A stretch of 64,000 nt of DNA from Atopsyche davidsoni (GCA_022113835.1 JAILWY010000009.1:9586001-9650000); one strand, 5' to 3'; counted from the first letter of the stretch, positions 38,650-50,114 are shown. Translations and numbers: made by a program. Notes: generated by a model from the letters alone, not told the origin.

Positions 38650-38774
38650 TATATATTTTGGCCTGAACCTATTAAACCATAAATACGGGAAGCCACACCA
38701 CTGACAATCGATTCGCAATTAACCAAAAACGTCCCCGTGGTGCGACGCAACTTGCGACCGACTTGGTATCAACC

Positions 38775-38845
38775 AATGGCATCCCTTTATTTTAGGTGTT
38801 TTTTTGTGGTTTCGCCTAAATAGATAACAAAAAAAGGATGCCATT
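38775..38845. repeat. 71-bp nested inverted repeat (hairpin-forming)
   Basis: Outer arms AATGGCATCC (38775-38784) and GGATGCCATT (38836-38845) are perfectly complementary. Inside them, TATTTTAGG (38789-38797 region) faces CCTAAATA (38815-38822) with one bulge. The loop is T-rich. It could be a short foldback element or a transcribed hairpin in the host intron, about 1 kb upstream of the FS exon. Confidence 0.8.
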
Positions 38846-39178
38846 AGCCGGTTACCATGGTAGTCTCATTTGCTGAAAAGACCAGCTAGGCCCCAGAGCT
38901 CGGACCTGAGAAGAACCGAAACCTGAAGAGCGACGAGACATTATTTTTCATACTTTTCATTGCATCGCGGAGACGCTGTTTCCATATATAGATAAGGACG
39001 AATATCAAGATGAATAGAAGGGAGGGGAGGCAGACTGAGGAACAACGAAAAGTGCGTTTCCTGGGAAACTCCTCTTCACGAATGTATGAATCGATTGTGT
39101 ACGTTTTTTTAAGTATATATTTATAAAAAATTAAGAACAGCTGTCGGCATCCGGAAGTCGTACTAAAACGCCGACCTG

Positions 39179-39640
39179 AGCCGATCCCCATTACTCTGTA
39201 AAAAGAGCAAACTCTCTCCCTCCAACAAAATCCTACTCCTTAAAGTAATGATCCGTCCCATCCTTACCTACGCCTGCCCCATATGGGGTTACATCGCACC
39301 TGAGAGGCTTAAACACCTTCAAGTCATCCAGAACAAAGTCCTCCGATGGTGGTTCGTCCAAAATGCCCAACTCCACAGGGATACAAACACCAAGACGATC
39401 CACGAGGTAATCATCGACCTCGCCTACTCCTTCCAAATATCAACATCCCTTGTCCCAAACCCTTCGATTAGCCACCTTCTAGAATACAATCTGGAAGATT
39501 GCCTCTACCAAAAAAGGCCAAAACCAATCCCCCCACCTCCCCCACCCCCTCCCCTTCCCGTAATCCAGCCGCCCACAACCACCCACCCTAACACATGACC
39601 CCATGGTGACACACGCCACCAAGCCAGATTTAAGGCGTTG
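39179..39640 (+). mobile_element. 5'-truncated jockey-clade non-LTR retrotransposon, 3' end of the reverse-transcriptase ORF
   Basis: The frame read through ATG 39248 encodes the typical C-terminal tail of jockey-type reverse transcriptases. It shows LSPSNKILLLKVMIRPILT, TYACPIWGY, LQVIQNKVLRWW, then QLHRDTNTKTIHEVI and a PNP motif, and ends at a stop (39596-39598) after a proline-rich run. The family pattern is '...KLLLYKAxIRPILTYACPVWG ... LQxxQNKxLR ... HRD..xxTIxExI'. The catalytic YxDD part and everything upstream are missing, and a few residues are lost between RWW and FVQN. The frame is open back to a stop at 39164-39166. The 3' boundary is uncertain; the tail probably continues to about 39640-39700. 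It lies immediately upstream of an exon acceptor and has the same orientation as the host gene. Confidence 0.8.
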
Positions 39641-39801
39641 AAGAAAAACTACATATTTTCCTGTCCCGCCACAAAAGCAAAAGACAAAAAGGAAGGGCAC
39701 AAGGGACAGTATTGGAAATTTATAAAAAGTTTGAATCGCAGTGTGTGCAGCTGGATTACCTCTATAGCTTTAAGTAATGTTTGGACGATGTGTTGTTGCA
39801 G

Positions 39802-40011
39802 AGCCCTGCGAGAAGACGTTCTGCCGATGGGGCGCGACGTGCGTGGCCACGGCGGACGGGCGCGCCCACTGCCAGTGCCCGGCGCGCTGCCCGCCCGTGC
39901 GCGACCCCGTGTGCTCCACGGACGGGCGCACCTACCCCAGCCCCTGCGACCTGCGCAAGGAGTCCTGCGAGAAGCGACTGCACACCAGGGTGCGTCACTC
40001 CGGGGAGTGCG
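39802..40011 (+). CDS. Internal exon encoding one follistatin-like (FOLN + Kazal) module of an agrin-like protein
   Basis: A 210-bp exon between an AG acceptor (39800-39801) and a GTGAGT donor (from 40012). It starts with two bases of a codon and ends with one, so both introns are phase 1. The 69 complete codons hold exactly ten cysteines. The FOLN/EGF-like half runs from PCEKTFCRWGATCV to CQCP. The Kazal half has CPPVRDPVCSTDGRTY, PCDLRKESC and a final GEC. Such modules occur in agrin, testican, follistatin and SPARC relatives. Tandem, separately encoded 1-1 modules best fit agrin, a secreted heparan sulphate proteoglycan of the matrix. Third codon positions are G or C in 66 of 69 codons, inside an AT-rich intron. 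The acceptor's pyrimidine tract is weak (TGTTGTTGCAG). Module identity is secure; the gene name is inferred and could be another multi-Kazal protein. Confidence 0.9.
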
Positions 40012-40412
40012 GTGAGTCAACTTCACACTGTCTGGACTGTACTATCTTGAAAACATGTAACAAATCATTTGTTTGATACTTTTTGATCACTCATAAGATT
40101 TGAACAAATTAATAGGTTTCTTGTATTAATTTGATTGATTGATTTCAAGGCCGATAAAAATTGACGTATTTTATGTTTTATAAAATTTTCCTTTACTTAA
40201 ATGGCCGTAACACAATTATTAAAAAAAATTGGTATAAGTATAAGTTTATTTAAAAATACCTACTCGCTTAATAGTCACTGTTTTTTTTGATAACAATTTC
40301 TACGGTGTAGATTTTTGTAATATGAAATACTTTACTTATTGATTTATTATGACAATTATATTTTTAAATCACGCCAATTACACATTTATCTTTAAGAAAA
40401 ATCTTATTTAGT

Positions 40413-40601
40413 TAGTATGAGTGAGTTTAAGTTATGCATCTGATGATGACCCAGTGTTTTGGGTCGAAACTAGTAATGCAAATAATTTTAATAAACTCCA
40501 AGTGAAGACAAAATACAAAGGTACTTTTATCATTATAATAATGGATCTTCACGAATCAAATGCCTTGTTCTTCAACAAGATTATATTATAGTATGAGTGA
40601 G
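40413..40601 (+). mobile_element. Short retroposed unit (163 bp) flanked by a 13-bp target-site duplication
   Basis: TAGTATGAGTGAG occurs at 40413-40425 and again, identically, at 40589-40601. The 163 bases between differ from their surroundings and carry a hammerhead-like motif near the 5' end and a small hairpin near the 3' end (CTTGTT, 4-nt loop, AACAAG, about 40563-40580). A perfect 13-bp direct repeat around a short insert is the signature expected of target-primed retroposition. Hammerhead motifs are known in Penelope-like retroelements and in some SINEs. The unit is most simply a 5'-truncated Penelope-like tail, or a SINE-like derivative. It has no coding capacity. Confidence 0.6.
40423..40498 (+). 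ncRNA. Hammerhead ribozyme-like motif, type I, Penelope-element style
   Basis: In order: stem I 5' strand TGCAT (40435-40439); core CTGATGA (40440-40446); one extra T (40447); stem II GACCCA (40448-40453) with a 6-nt loop and TGGGTC (40460-40465); GAAAC (40466-40470); TA; GT then A (40473-40475) as the expected cleavage triplet; stem I 3' strand ATGCA (40476-40480). An outer helix GAGTTTA (40423-40429) with TAAACTC (40492-40498) is possible, though its first three bases overlap the flanking duplication. Stem III would be two base pairs with a 2-nt loop, or six in a dimer because ACTAGT is self-complementary. The extra T between the core and stem II departs from the canonical fold, so activity is uncertain. 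Confidence 0.6.
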
Positions 40602-41369
40602 ATGTTAGATTTTAATTATCTTACTTTAGTGTTAGCTACTATCAAATCTAAAAAAAGTATTTAAATTATTAATGACAAGAAATCAAATGTGTATTGATTT
40701 TCTCATCATACTATTTTCAGAAAAAATATGGTTATATTTTGAGAATTTTTATAGAAAGCATGTTTAATTGAATTTATTGAGCGTACATTTATTCACTTAT
40801 GTGTTTATCTATTATATAAATGGCATCAAAATTAAAGTACATACTAATTGAAATTAGCTGAATTCATTATACTTGTATCTAATTACTATAATTACAGAGT
40901 TTTCGGTCAACATTAAAAAGTTTTTTGATGTTGAAAAAAGTAATAGACTTTTGTTTATATGAATGTTATTCGATGCAGTTTATTACTATCCCATTATTTT
41001 TAAGATATCGTATTTCCGTATTGATGTATCATCTCCGACATCTCTGGTAACTATATTCTCCGCTTTCACCCATTACCCACTTACTCAAAGCTATCTTTTC
41101 TTTAGTAACGGACCATTAGGCAATAACTCCCCATAAACTTCCCCACCAGCTGCTCTTCGGAGTAACCCTTTCAAAAACCAAACTAAATTTAAAATATTTA
41201 GCGAGCGGCTCTCCTGCTATAATCTCCGTATTATATAGTTTTTATAAATTTTCACTAAAATATTTCTTATAAAATTAAACAAGGCATGAAATTATTCATT
41301 TGTGCCATGTATAAAAGTACAATACACATTTTATGCGAGATGAATATAAAACACCACAACAAGTTGTAT

Positions 41370-41640
41370 AGCGCTCGCCTTCAGGGAAGATTCTCACACG
41401 TGACTGAATAATCAAAACACATTTGGTCTTTGTGAAATGTTGCCGGACTTACTGAGTTGCATTAATTTCTGTTACGAACTTCCATTCATATCGCCGCGAA
41501 GCTTACCCAAATAACTTGTTTGGAACTGAGAGCTTAGACCCACGGCCTAAGTTAGGCCTAACTACTATTGTTGGCGCTATCATGCTGTGGGCTCGCTCCA
41601 TAAGCCCAATCCTACGGAGTCAAACAAAGCAATTCCCTAT
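41370..41640. promoter_or_regulatory. GC-richer block carrying the GGCCTAA palindromes
   Basis: The block lies 1.4 kb into the intron after the first FS exon. CCCAAATAACTTGTTTGG (41498-41515) is an imperfect dyad and ACTATTGTTGG contains a SOX-type ATTGTT. No coding potential. Confidence 0.25.
41544..41562. repeat. Overlapping palindromes GGCCTAA/TTAGGCC
   Basis: GGCCTAA-G-TTAGGCC (41544-41558) is palindromic around one base. It overlaps GTTAGGCCTAAC (41551-41562), a second perfect palindrome, so the heptad appears three times in alternating orientation within 19 bp. The location is a GC-richer patch at 41370-41640. Confidence 0.85.
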
Positions 41641-41699
41641 TTCTTGCCTTAAATGTGCTTAAACTTTTATACCGGATTTAAAAAACAAGTTTTTTTTCG

Positions 41700-44270
41700 T
41701 TTGAAATGGTCGTGTTTAGGCCTTTATTTGAACGATGTAAAGAAATAGAGACTAAAATTAGATTTATACATGCCAATGGTGATTTTAGTATATTTGAATA
41801 TATTTATATTTAATATAATTTGATGGCCCTGAAAGTAAAATATCAAAAACATGTATTCACACATTTTTGAAGATTTCATTTATCTTATTTATTTGTATGT
41901 CCTGCATAAATTTATTTCCCAAGTAAATATACAAATAAAATCAGTATACAAAACATTTGAAGCATGTGAAGTTTATATTAATAGTTTGTTTAAATTTTAA
42001 AATTTTAATTGAATATTACTTATAAAACCAGTTTTATTTGATTGTATATTTTAACTAAAATAAGTAAAAAATTACATGCGATAACAATGTATTTGTGAAA
42101 TTTTCTACTTATTTTTGCATTTGAGAATGCAAGTATTTTGTTCAGCCTTCATTTATAATTCACGATCAAGCAAGTACACAAAAGTGGTTAATTTTTAAAT
42201 AAGAGTTAAATAAAAATTAAAATTCTTCGTTATTTCTAGTTATCAAATCAACTATAAAATATTTTATATTGTATTGTAACACATTAAGTTTACAGCATGT
42301 AGTTAGTCGTGGTTTCGTTCCAATCTAAAAGTTAAATTTGCATTTCTACCGCCGGACACATTCAGTTCTCCATTGTTACAGCTGAAAATAACAAATCCGT
42401 TTAAATTAACTAACTTTTAGTTTCCTAATCCGAGGTTTTTTTAATCTATGGCCGGGACAAACTTTTGCCGAATGAATTTATCGCCCTTTTGGACACTTTC
42501 TTTGCCAAAAAATAATCATTTACCTTACAACTTAGAACCGTAGTCCAGACGTGGACATAAATTACGAGAATTTTCGTTTTGATATAACTTTTTTAAATAA
42601 TTTATTCGTACTTGATTTTCTTAACTCGGTAGTTTTTCAATAAATTTCAAATTCTGTTTTTTAAGACAAAAAAAACCTTGTGGTAATTTATGAACTGTTA
42701 ATTTAAAGTTTAAACTCGACGCCAAAAACACTTTTTTACGAGTTGCGGACTAGTAGTTGGTTAGATTTAACGTAACTAAACAATTCTACCACTTAAACTG
42801 AAAATGCTCATCTATACATAAAAAACACATCAAACTTTTGTAAGAGCGAGTTTTAATTACTTTTATCCAGACCAAGCCCGTAGCAAAATCAGCTTGCAGA
42901 TCGCGAGGGTCTAGACTGCTTAGGTAGAGTTTTCAAAACCCCACCTTAAGCTCTCTAAGCTTTCCTATGGAACAGCTTGAGGGACAAAACATACTTGCAA
43001 CATTATATAAGTTCATTAATAAAATTATTTTCATTATTTTCTCTATTGACGCAGAGAGATTAAAATATTACAATAAATGGCTTTATTAAATAATTGTAAG
43101 CAAAATTCATTTAAATTTTGCATAGTCTAAATGTGAACGATGCAAATTTTTCATTTCTCACGAAGCGCCCAGTATTTTTCAATACCAAAAATTATGAATT
43201 CTCATTATCGGGGTTTCCTAAACAAGCCGGCTATAGATATTGCCATTAAGAAGCGGAAAGGCGTGTTAATTAAATACCCTCTTTTCTCTGTTTATTCAAA
43301 TATTGGAATTGGATTCTCGTCAGTTCGGGGTATTTTTTAATCAAAATGTTAATATTGCACTTTTTTATCAGAAAAAATCATCGAGCCTCCTAACCGAATT
43401 TCGTAAGTGATTATGTTATTTGTAGATTTTTAATTGAATTTTCACATCTAATATACTTGGATAAAATAATATTTGAGCTTTATTTTTTTAATATTTACTT
43501 TAATACATCACTCTACAAACAATCGCTAGATTATATGGTTATATACTTTTATACCAATGTAAAAGCGTGTAATATCACATAAACATGTAATAAAAAACAA
43601 AAATTTTGGACTGTGAGATAAATAACTTGTTGTTACGAAAGTGTATAAATACTGATATTTTTAGACGATTCAAGCATCTCCAACGACAATAATGTAAAAT
43701 AACACGACGCTTGTCAATGCTCATTGTTTGCAATAATATTGAAAAGATGAAAGTAAATATTTTTTTTTAAATCTAGATACCTCCTAGAAACATGTACCAA
43801 ATTTTAATGAGCCATAGGTGAAAAAAAATAATATGGAGCGATGTTTGTTTGAAAAAAGCCATCCGAAAAAATCACTTTTATGTTGATAGTGAATATACAC
43901 ATTTGTGTAACTTGCCCCATTGAAATATATGACATGTTAACAATAACATATTTAATATTTTATGAATGATAATACATTATTTGCTTTGGTTAAAACATTT
44001 TTATAGATGTTTATATTTGTAAACCATTTGTAAACTATTTGGTATTTTTTTATAATTGAATTACTTTTATTATTTTGCTATTGACGGAAACCTCCTAATT
44101 AAAGTATTTCAACTTCATGAAATAATCATGACATAAATGTTAACCATTACTAATAAAACTAAACGCAATTAAATAATAAAATTAAAAACAAATTAGCAAT
44201 AGAAGTGCAGAAGGGTCCATAATCTCAAACTTCAGAGGATATAATCACTTCAGCTTAAGTGCTTAAAACT
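41700..44270. other. AT-rich intronic stretch, nothing recognised
   Basis: A small GC-richer patch at about 42880-42970 is the only compositional change. No exon, repeat family or RNA gene was recognised. Confidence 0.55.
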
Positions 44271-44859
44271 TGCAAATTAAAGAACCTCTAAAACAGTACG
44301 GCGAGTATTCCAGATCCTTCTCTGAAGTTTTCGGTAATTATACCGTCGAAAAGTTGAAATGCCACACTCTCCTTTATGCGAGCTCACCTTAGCATCTGCG
44401 CTTTATTATACATACAATGCATGGCACACGGCACGCGGTACACGCTGTAGGAACTTACGAGTTTCTCTCGTCTTCCCAAGTATGTCAAAGTAATTATTTT
44501 GAAGAGTAACGTATGATTTTGTCTATAGTGCAGATGAGGTAAATAAAAACCATTCAGAACCTGTTATATGTTCATGTTATCCGTGGTAATTTTCAAAGAA
44601 GTTATTTGTACCGTAATTTACTTACTTTATGAAATTAATTCGCATCAATAAGCTAATTGGCTTAATTTCGATGGTTTATTATATTTCATGTAATCAATCA
44701 TCAATCTATCAAAAACATAAAATTATAAGATTTTTAATAATTTAGATGACCTGCACAATTGTTACTTGTTGATTGGTACAACAATGGAAGCGGTTTGTAA
44801 ATTACTACACATTTTGTCAAACGTAGGATTGCATGATTCTGTTAAAATATTTTTGTAAA

Positions 44860-45090
44860 ATCCTAAGCACGACGCACCCTTTGCTAGGGGATGATAAATG
44901 GCTTAGAGCCAGAGATGAGATGATAAATTGTCAGGGATCTTCCGCTCCACCACACCGGTAGCTAACTCCACTGACTTTGTTTGACTGCGACTGACTCCAA
45001 TTTACATTGAGTTTGTTTGTTGCCTCTCCATAAACAAAGCCAGCCGGCTAGACCAGAACCCTGTCACTGACGGATGTGCTCGCATTCTTG
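44860..45090. promoter_or_regulatory. GC-richer block
   Basis: ATGATAAATGGCTTAGAGCC and a later ATGAGATGATAAATTGTCAG repeat the motif ATGATAAAT within about 40 bp. ATAAACAAAGCCAGCCGGCT is near the end. A weak enhancer candidate. Confidence 0.2.
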
Positions 45091-45419
45091 CTTATGGTTC
45101 AACGAAAATTGAAAATTCGACTAAATTAAATACATTGTTTCTGTAATCAATTAATCAAACTGTAGGCTTCAAGCACTTTATATGCACGCCCGTATTAAAA
45201 GTTTATATAAATTTTGAATTTTTATTATAATACAATAAAACTATTTTCAACATGTTTAAAATAATAGAAGCTCACAAAAGTTTTCCATACAAACACAGAT
45301 TGTGAACTTTAGTTTACTCAAATGTGCTTTATAATCGTAGAGATTTTACAATTTATCATAAATTACGAGGCTTAACGCCGGATATCATTTGAAGCAAACA
45401 CCATTTTACAAGTTTATTA

Positions 45420-45790
45420 CACAAAACTAATATCTCCAGGGCGCCATAAACCAAATTCAAATTTCACACCACCACGGCAGTTTTGCCATAAAAAAATATC
45501 GCGGCCAGGACCACAGCAATATTCAAAAGTGAGCATTCAAACGAAAATATTTCTAAAATGGCCGCCACAGTAGCAATTTGACGTGGACAGCGCGCCGGAT
45601 AAAGCTATTCATTCCCGCTGCAGTTGCGGCGGTAAACCCAACAGCAGATAAGGCTCCGCCGCACGAATGTGACGTCACCGGATAAAAGGCTGTCTCGAAC
45701 AATAAGTTCAGCGGTCTGAGCTGTGCGCCGCGGACTGTCGCAGCAAACATTCGGCCATGTAGCGCAAGCGGTCAGGCGGACATTCACCGC
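45420..45790. promoter_or_regulatory. CpG-rich block with a perfect CRE
   Basis: TGACGTCA at 45670-45677 is a perfect CREB/ATF octamer, followed by CCGGATAAAAGGC. Two overlapping minus-strand frames (60 and 65 codons) pass through and show only composition-driven alanine and arginine content. A TATA-like ATAAAAGG near a CRE could also be a cryptic promoter; no transcript evidence is visible. Confidence 0.3.
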
Positions 45791-46379
45791 CTCTTGTCAA
45801 AGAAAATGTACCTCCTTACTTTTCTGACGTCTTTGTCGGTCGTCTCTACTATAATTTATTTACAAAGCTCCCACCAATATTATTCTTGTGACAGAGACAA
45901 AATTGTTTTATTCACAATTACGTGGATTTATTATTGTAGTTTATATAACTCAACCGCTTTTTTTTATATCTTTTTTGTATGTTTATTCTTTGAAAAATAT
46001 ATAATATATTTTACGCTGTATTTCAAGAAGATGTAAGCCTTTCAATGTAATATTATATTCAATGAAAACAATATAAAAATCAACATTAACATTTGTTTGT
46101 TTATTTTACTTTACTTGGCACAACACAAAAGAATACAAAATCAAAAGTGAAATCAATACTTCTAACATAATATATTTTAATTTATGGACGAGATAAACAA
46201 CCTCCGCTTGCGTTTCAGAAGCAATCAGTTTCGGCTTCTTGCGTTTTTTTAGGGCTATAAGGCTCCGACCTTGTAAACGACGACAAAGAAACTGAAAAAC
46301 CTTTCAAGAACCTTCCCTCAGTGCACTCGGCTTCGTTCCTTTACCCTTAAACTAAGTTAAAAGATAAAATCTTGAGAGG

Positions 46380-47720
46380 TAAACTAAAAAAATGTGGTGA
46401 TTATATCATATCTGATTTACAAAAAAAAGAGAAGTCATTTAAATATTTATTTAACTGCAAATAATTTAATTTATCTTTATATGTGGATCCTAAAATGGTT
46501 GACTTTTTTTATAAATTGGTTATTTTATAATAACGCTTGAAAAAATGTGTCTAACCTATATTCAACTTTTATTGTTTAACGCTTTACGTGGTATAAACAA
46601 ATTTTTAACATAAAATAAACAAAATACTTCTAAACTGAGATTTAAAGTCTGGATATAAGTATATTTATTCATAGAGTTATATAACTTTTTTAACACATGG
46701 AATTGGTTTTGTGTATTTTCTCAGAAACGAAATGGTATTTGAAAGATGAAAAAAAAACTTTAATTCAGTAATTAAAAACAGTCCATGCAGAATATTTTTT
46801 AAAATAATTGAACTCCACATAACGATATCGAACGAATAATAATATGCATTGTAATTAATGTCTTTCTTAAATCAGCGAAAGTATTAATTTTTTTAAATAA
46901 AAAAATAACTTTTATGTTTAAAAGGTCTTGAATCCAGTTAATACAGTATTCTTATTTCATCGGAGACAATATTTTACAGAAGTGGAAATATAAATTTAAA
47001 AAAATTACCCTGTAGAATACTCTGGGGATCAATTTGTTTAAGAAATGCAGCTGTTGGATTTGAATTTAAATTAAAAGACATAAAAATGCTAAGGAAACAG
47101 TTTTTTTAATCGGTTATATATTTCTTTTAGAGAGGGTCTTTACTTTTTTCATAAAATAATCCAACGGTATTGTTTCACAAACAACTTTTAATTTCATTTC
47201 AAAAACATAATATTCCGGACTTAGCTTCCCACGCGGTGTTCGGTACTAATGGATTAGCCCATATTACTTTTCAGATTTATTATGATATAGTTGAATGCGG
47301 TGTTGACCCAAAATTTTATGTTTTAATATAATGAACGAAACATCACACTCTAATTTGTGTTAAATGAGTACTTTATCATAGCATGAGACAAATTTGAGGA
47401 ATGAATATATAATACAAGGAGTTTTTCCGTTTGAGTTTTTAACTAGAAATTACGTAACAATACTTTTGTAATGAGCATAATTTATCACAATTTAAAATAT
47501 TTTTTGTAGGTTTTTTGTTTTGTTGGTTTTTTGCGATTTTTTAAAAATATAATAATATAAATATTTTATTAACTTCGTTAAAATAGAAGCACCGCGGGGT
47601 GCTTTGAATCCGATCCAATCAAAACATAACGTAGCCAGTATTCAATAAGATTACCTCTGATTGTTTGTTATGGCAGGATATCAGCTTTATGTAGACACAA
47701 AATAACAAGTAGGAATTCGT
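46380..47720. other. AT-rich intronic stretch, nothing recognised
   Basis: Poly-A/T-rich sequence without recognisable genes, transposon ends or structured repeats. Confidence 0.6.
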
Positions 47721-48349
47721 TTATAATATTATATTTTTGTTTTGATAAATCAGTAGCCTCGTTTTCCTCGGACAGTGGTTCTCGTCCAATCGTCCGTCTC
47801 GTGCTTTCCAGCGCCTGGTTTGCCGCAACCCGCGCCTCGGGCTACTTGGATTGTGATACAGCACTGCGAATGTCGGGAGGCCCGTGCTGTTTGCTTTATG
47901 CACTGGGAATCTGAATGAGAATGTTTTTATTTGATTATATCGGAACGGTGGCTCAGATTCTCCTCCACGGGGGTGGAGTTACATTGAAGAAAATGAAGAA
48001 TGGAAGCTTTTATACTCTCCTACGAACCTCTTTGTGATTACATAGATCAAAGTTCAGGATTTATCAATTCACGGAGGGGGAATAAATAGACTTAAAGAAA
48101 ATCAACAGAATATTTTAATTTATATTGTACGTTTTATTTGTGGTTTTTCGTGTCACGAAATTAAATAAACGAATCTTACTTTTGTAAACATATTTGCATG
48201 AGATAAAATAATCAATATTTTTGACAGAGAATACTTGGTAGAATTCCATTATAATATTTTAAATAAAATACTTTCAGATTTTTAAAAACTTATTTGAAAA
48301 GATTTAAAAAATATATGAAATAAATTTTTTCGCCCAAAACTATTTGAAT

Positions 48350-49330
48350 ACGTTTTTTTTCATGTCATTTTTTGACTGTCGTTCATTTACACCCTCACTC
48401 GCAGGTCCATCTATGAAGGAAAAAAATATCAAAACACTCCGGACCCGAAGGCCACCATCGACAGCTTTACAAGCAAAACCGTTTTGACATCGATAAACCC
48501 AGGGACGGGGATGAAAATTCTTGGGTTGAATGACATAAAACGGGGGGGCGGGGTAAATCATTTTGGCTCCGCAGGTTAATCGAATTCTGCCCCTTTATCT
48601 CTTACACAATCTCCGGCGAAATTCATGGTACCTGCTCGCTACCTTAGTTGAGACGTTCTATGTAAATTTACAGAAGTAAATTAACGCAAAATTTTAGCAT
48701 ACCTTTGCACAGTTATGTGAAAAGTAAAAATATTGCTTTTATTAACTATATATGATATTAAAACTATAGATTTTAAAATAGCTAATCGAAACTATCACTG
48801 CTGTACGTCTCTGTCACGAAAATATTAAATGTTATGTATATATATATATGTGTGTGTATATAAATATATTAAACTTTTTATTTTTTTGAATTTATTTTAG
48901 TATTAAGCGTCAGAAAGAAATGTTAATTTATGAAAACAATAATACTTAGTCAAGCAGAAGTTAAGAAATTTTTTTTTTTTATTTCTCCACATAACAGTTC
49001 GCAACTCCCAAAAAGAACCACCATTACAGCAGCCGGAGCTCAAATAAAATACATAAAAAGTTGATATACGAGCGAGTCCACTCTGCATATATCATATTAT
49101 AGTATAATGGGTCGTATTAAATGGTTTGCATTATGAACTAAAGTCCCGTACATAGCCGTAACCGCTGAGTAATGCGCCAAGCCGTGTCCCTAGGGATCAA
49201 TATCGCGGGACGCATTTTGGCACATGATGCGGCCCGGACAGTAGTTTGTACGTAGTTTACGTGTGGCCTGCCAGGAATAGTGGCCTCTGCGGACCCGACG
49301 GGTCTATGACTTTTTTGGGAGTGAGGGAAT
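48350..49330. other. Alternating GC-richer patches and AT-rich sequence
   Basis: Patches at 48370-48660 (with a GGGGGGGCGGGG run near 48543-48554) and 49130-49330 are separated by AT-rich DNA with a TA/TG repeat. Short minus frames at 48340 and 48903 have no domain. Confidence 0.35.
48837..48870. repeat. Short compound (TA)n-(TG)n-(TA)n microsatellite
   Basis: ATATATATATGTGTGTGTAT and a further TA-rich tail. It is a smaller version of the compound repeat at 32.8 kb. Confidence 0.9.
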
Positions 49331-50114
49331 ATGAAGACCCCTAAAAATGCCTCTTGGAAATATTTTTTTAGAAAACCTCTTGAGTAAGCTGTGAATAATA
49401 AAATTTACTGTGTAAATAATAAGAAAAATCCAGTAAATAATGATTATTTTGATTGTACATAAAATAAAAGAAATGATTTCTCTAAAAAAAAAAACTCATA
49501 CTTGGATAAAAACTATGCTTTGGACGATATTTTTTCTTTAGCTCTTCAGAATTGATCCAAATTTACTTATTATTCTTTATTATTATGACAAACTATCAAG
49601 GTTTAATTTATTTCTAAAAACATTGTTTTTACTCTAGGGTTCAAGCTAAATTACTTTGTTTAATTACCCGTCAAATTTAATGTTCAATATATTTTATCTG
49701 AATACAAAACATCGCTAATATGATTTAGTAAAGTGCATTCTTGCAGTGAATTACTTAGCTAGAACCCGGGACTGTTTGCATAAATTTGATTTGTGTTCGG
49801 TGTACTTCACAAAAACAATAGGACAATTTATCATTGTGAAACAATGTACGTAGGAAGGTAAGATAGAGCTTTTGTCTTAAGATATGTCATATAAATATAC
49901 TTCAGATTAGCTACAGGATTATAATATTAATTAATACCGCAGGTGCAACGGATAGCATTCTTACACTGAAATAGTAAGCGCTGAGATAATAATTATTTAT
50001 TTAGAATTATACAAGCAAATACGACAAAACGGTGACTAATTAGCTACCTGTTGATAAATTGTTATTTAATTTCACATTGCTATAATTTAACACACTAGAG
50101 GTATTAATAAGACA

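Noticed and set aside
39649..40050. Several other long frames over the first FS exon
   Set aside because: They are shadow frames of the GC-rich exon in other registers or on the opposite strand. Only the frame with ten correctly spaced cysteines and splice sites is real.
41551..41562. TTAGG motif as an interstitial insect telomere repeat
   Set aside because: Only isolated palindromic units, no tandem TTAGG array.
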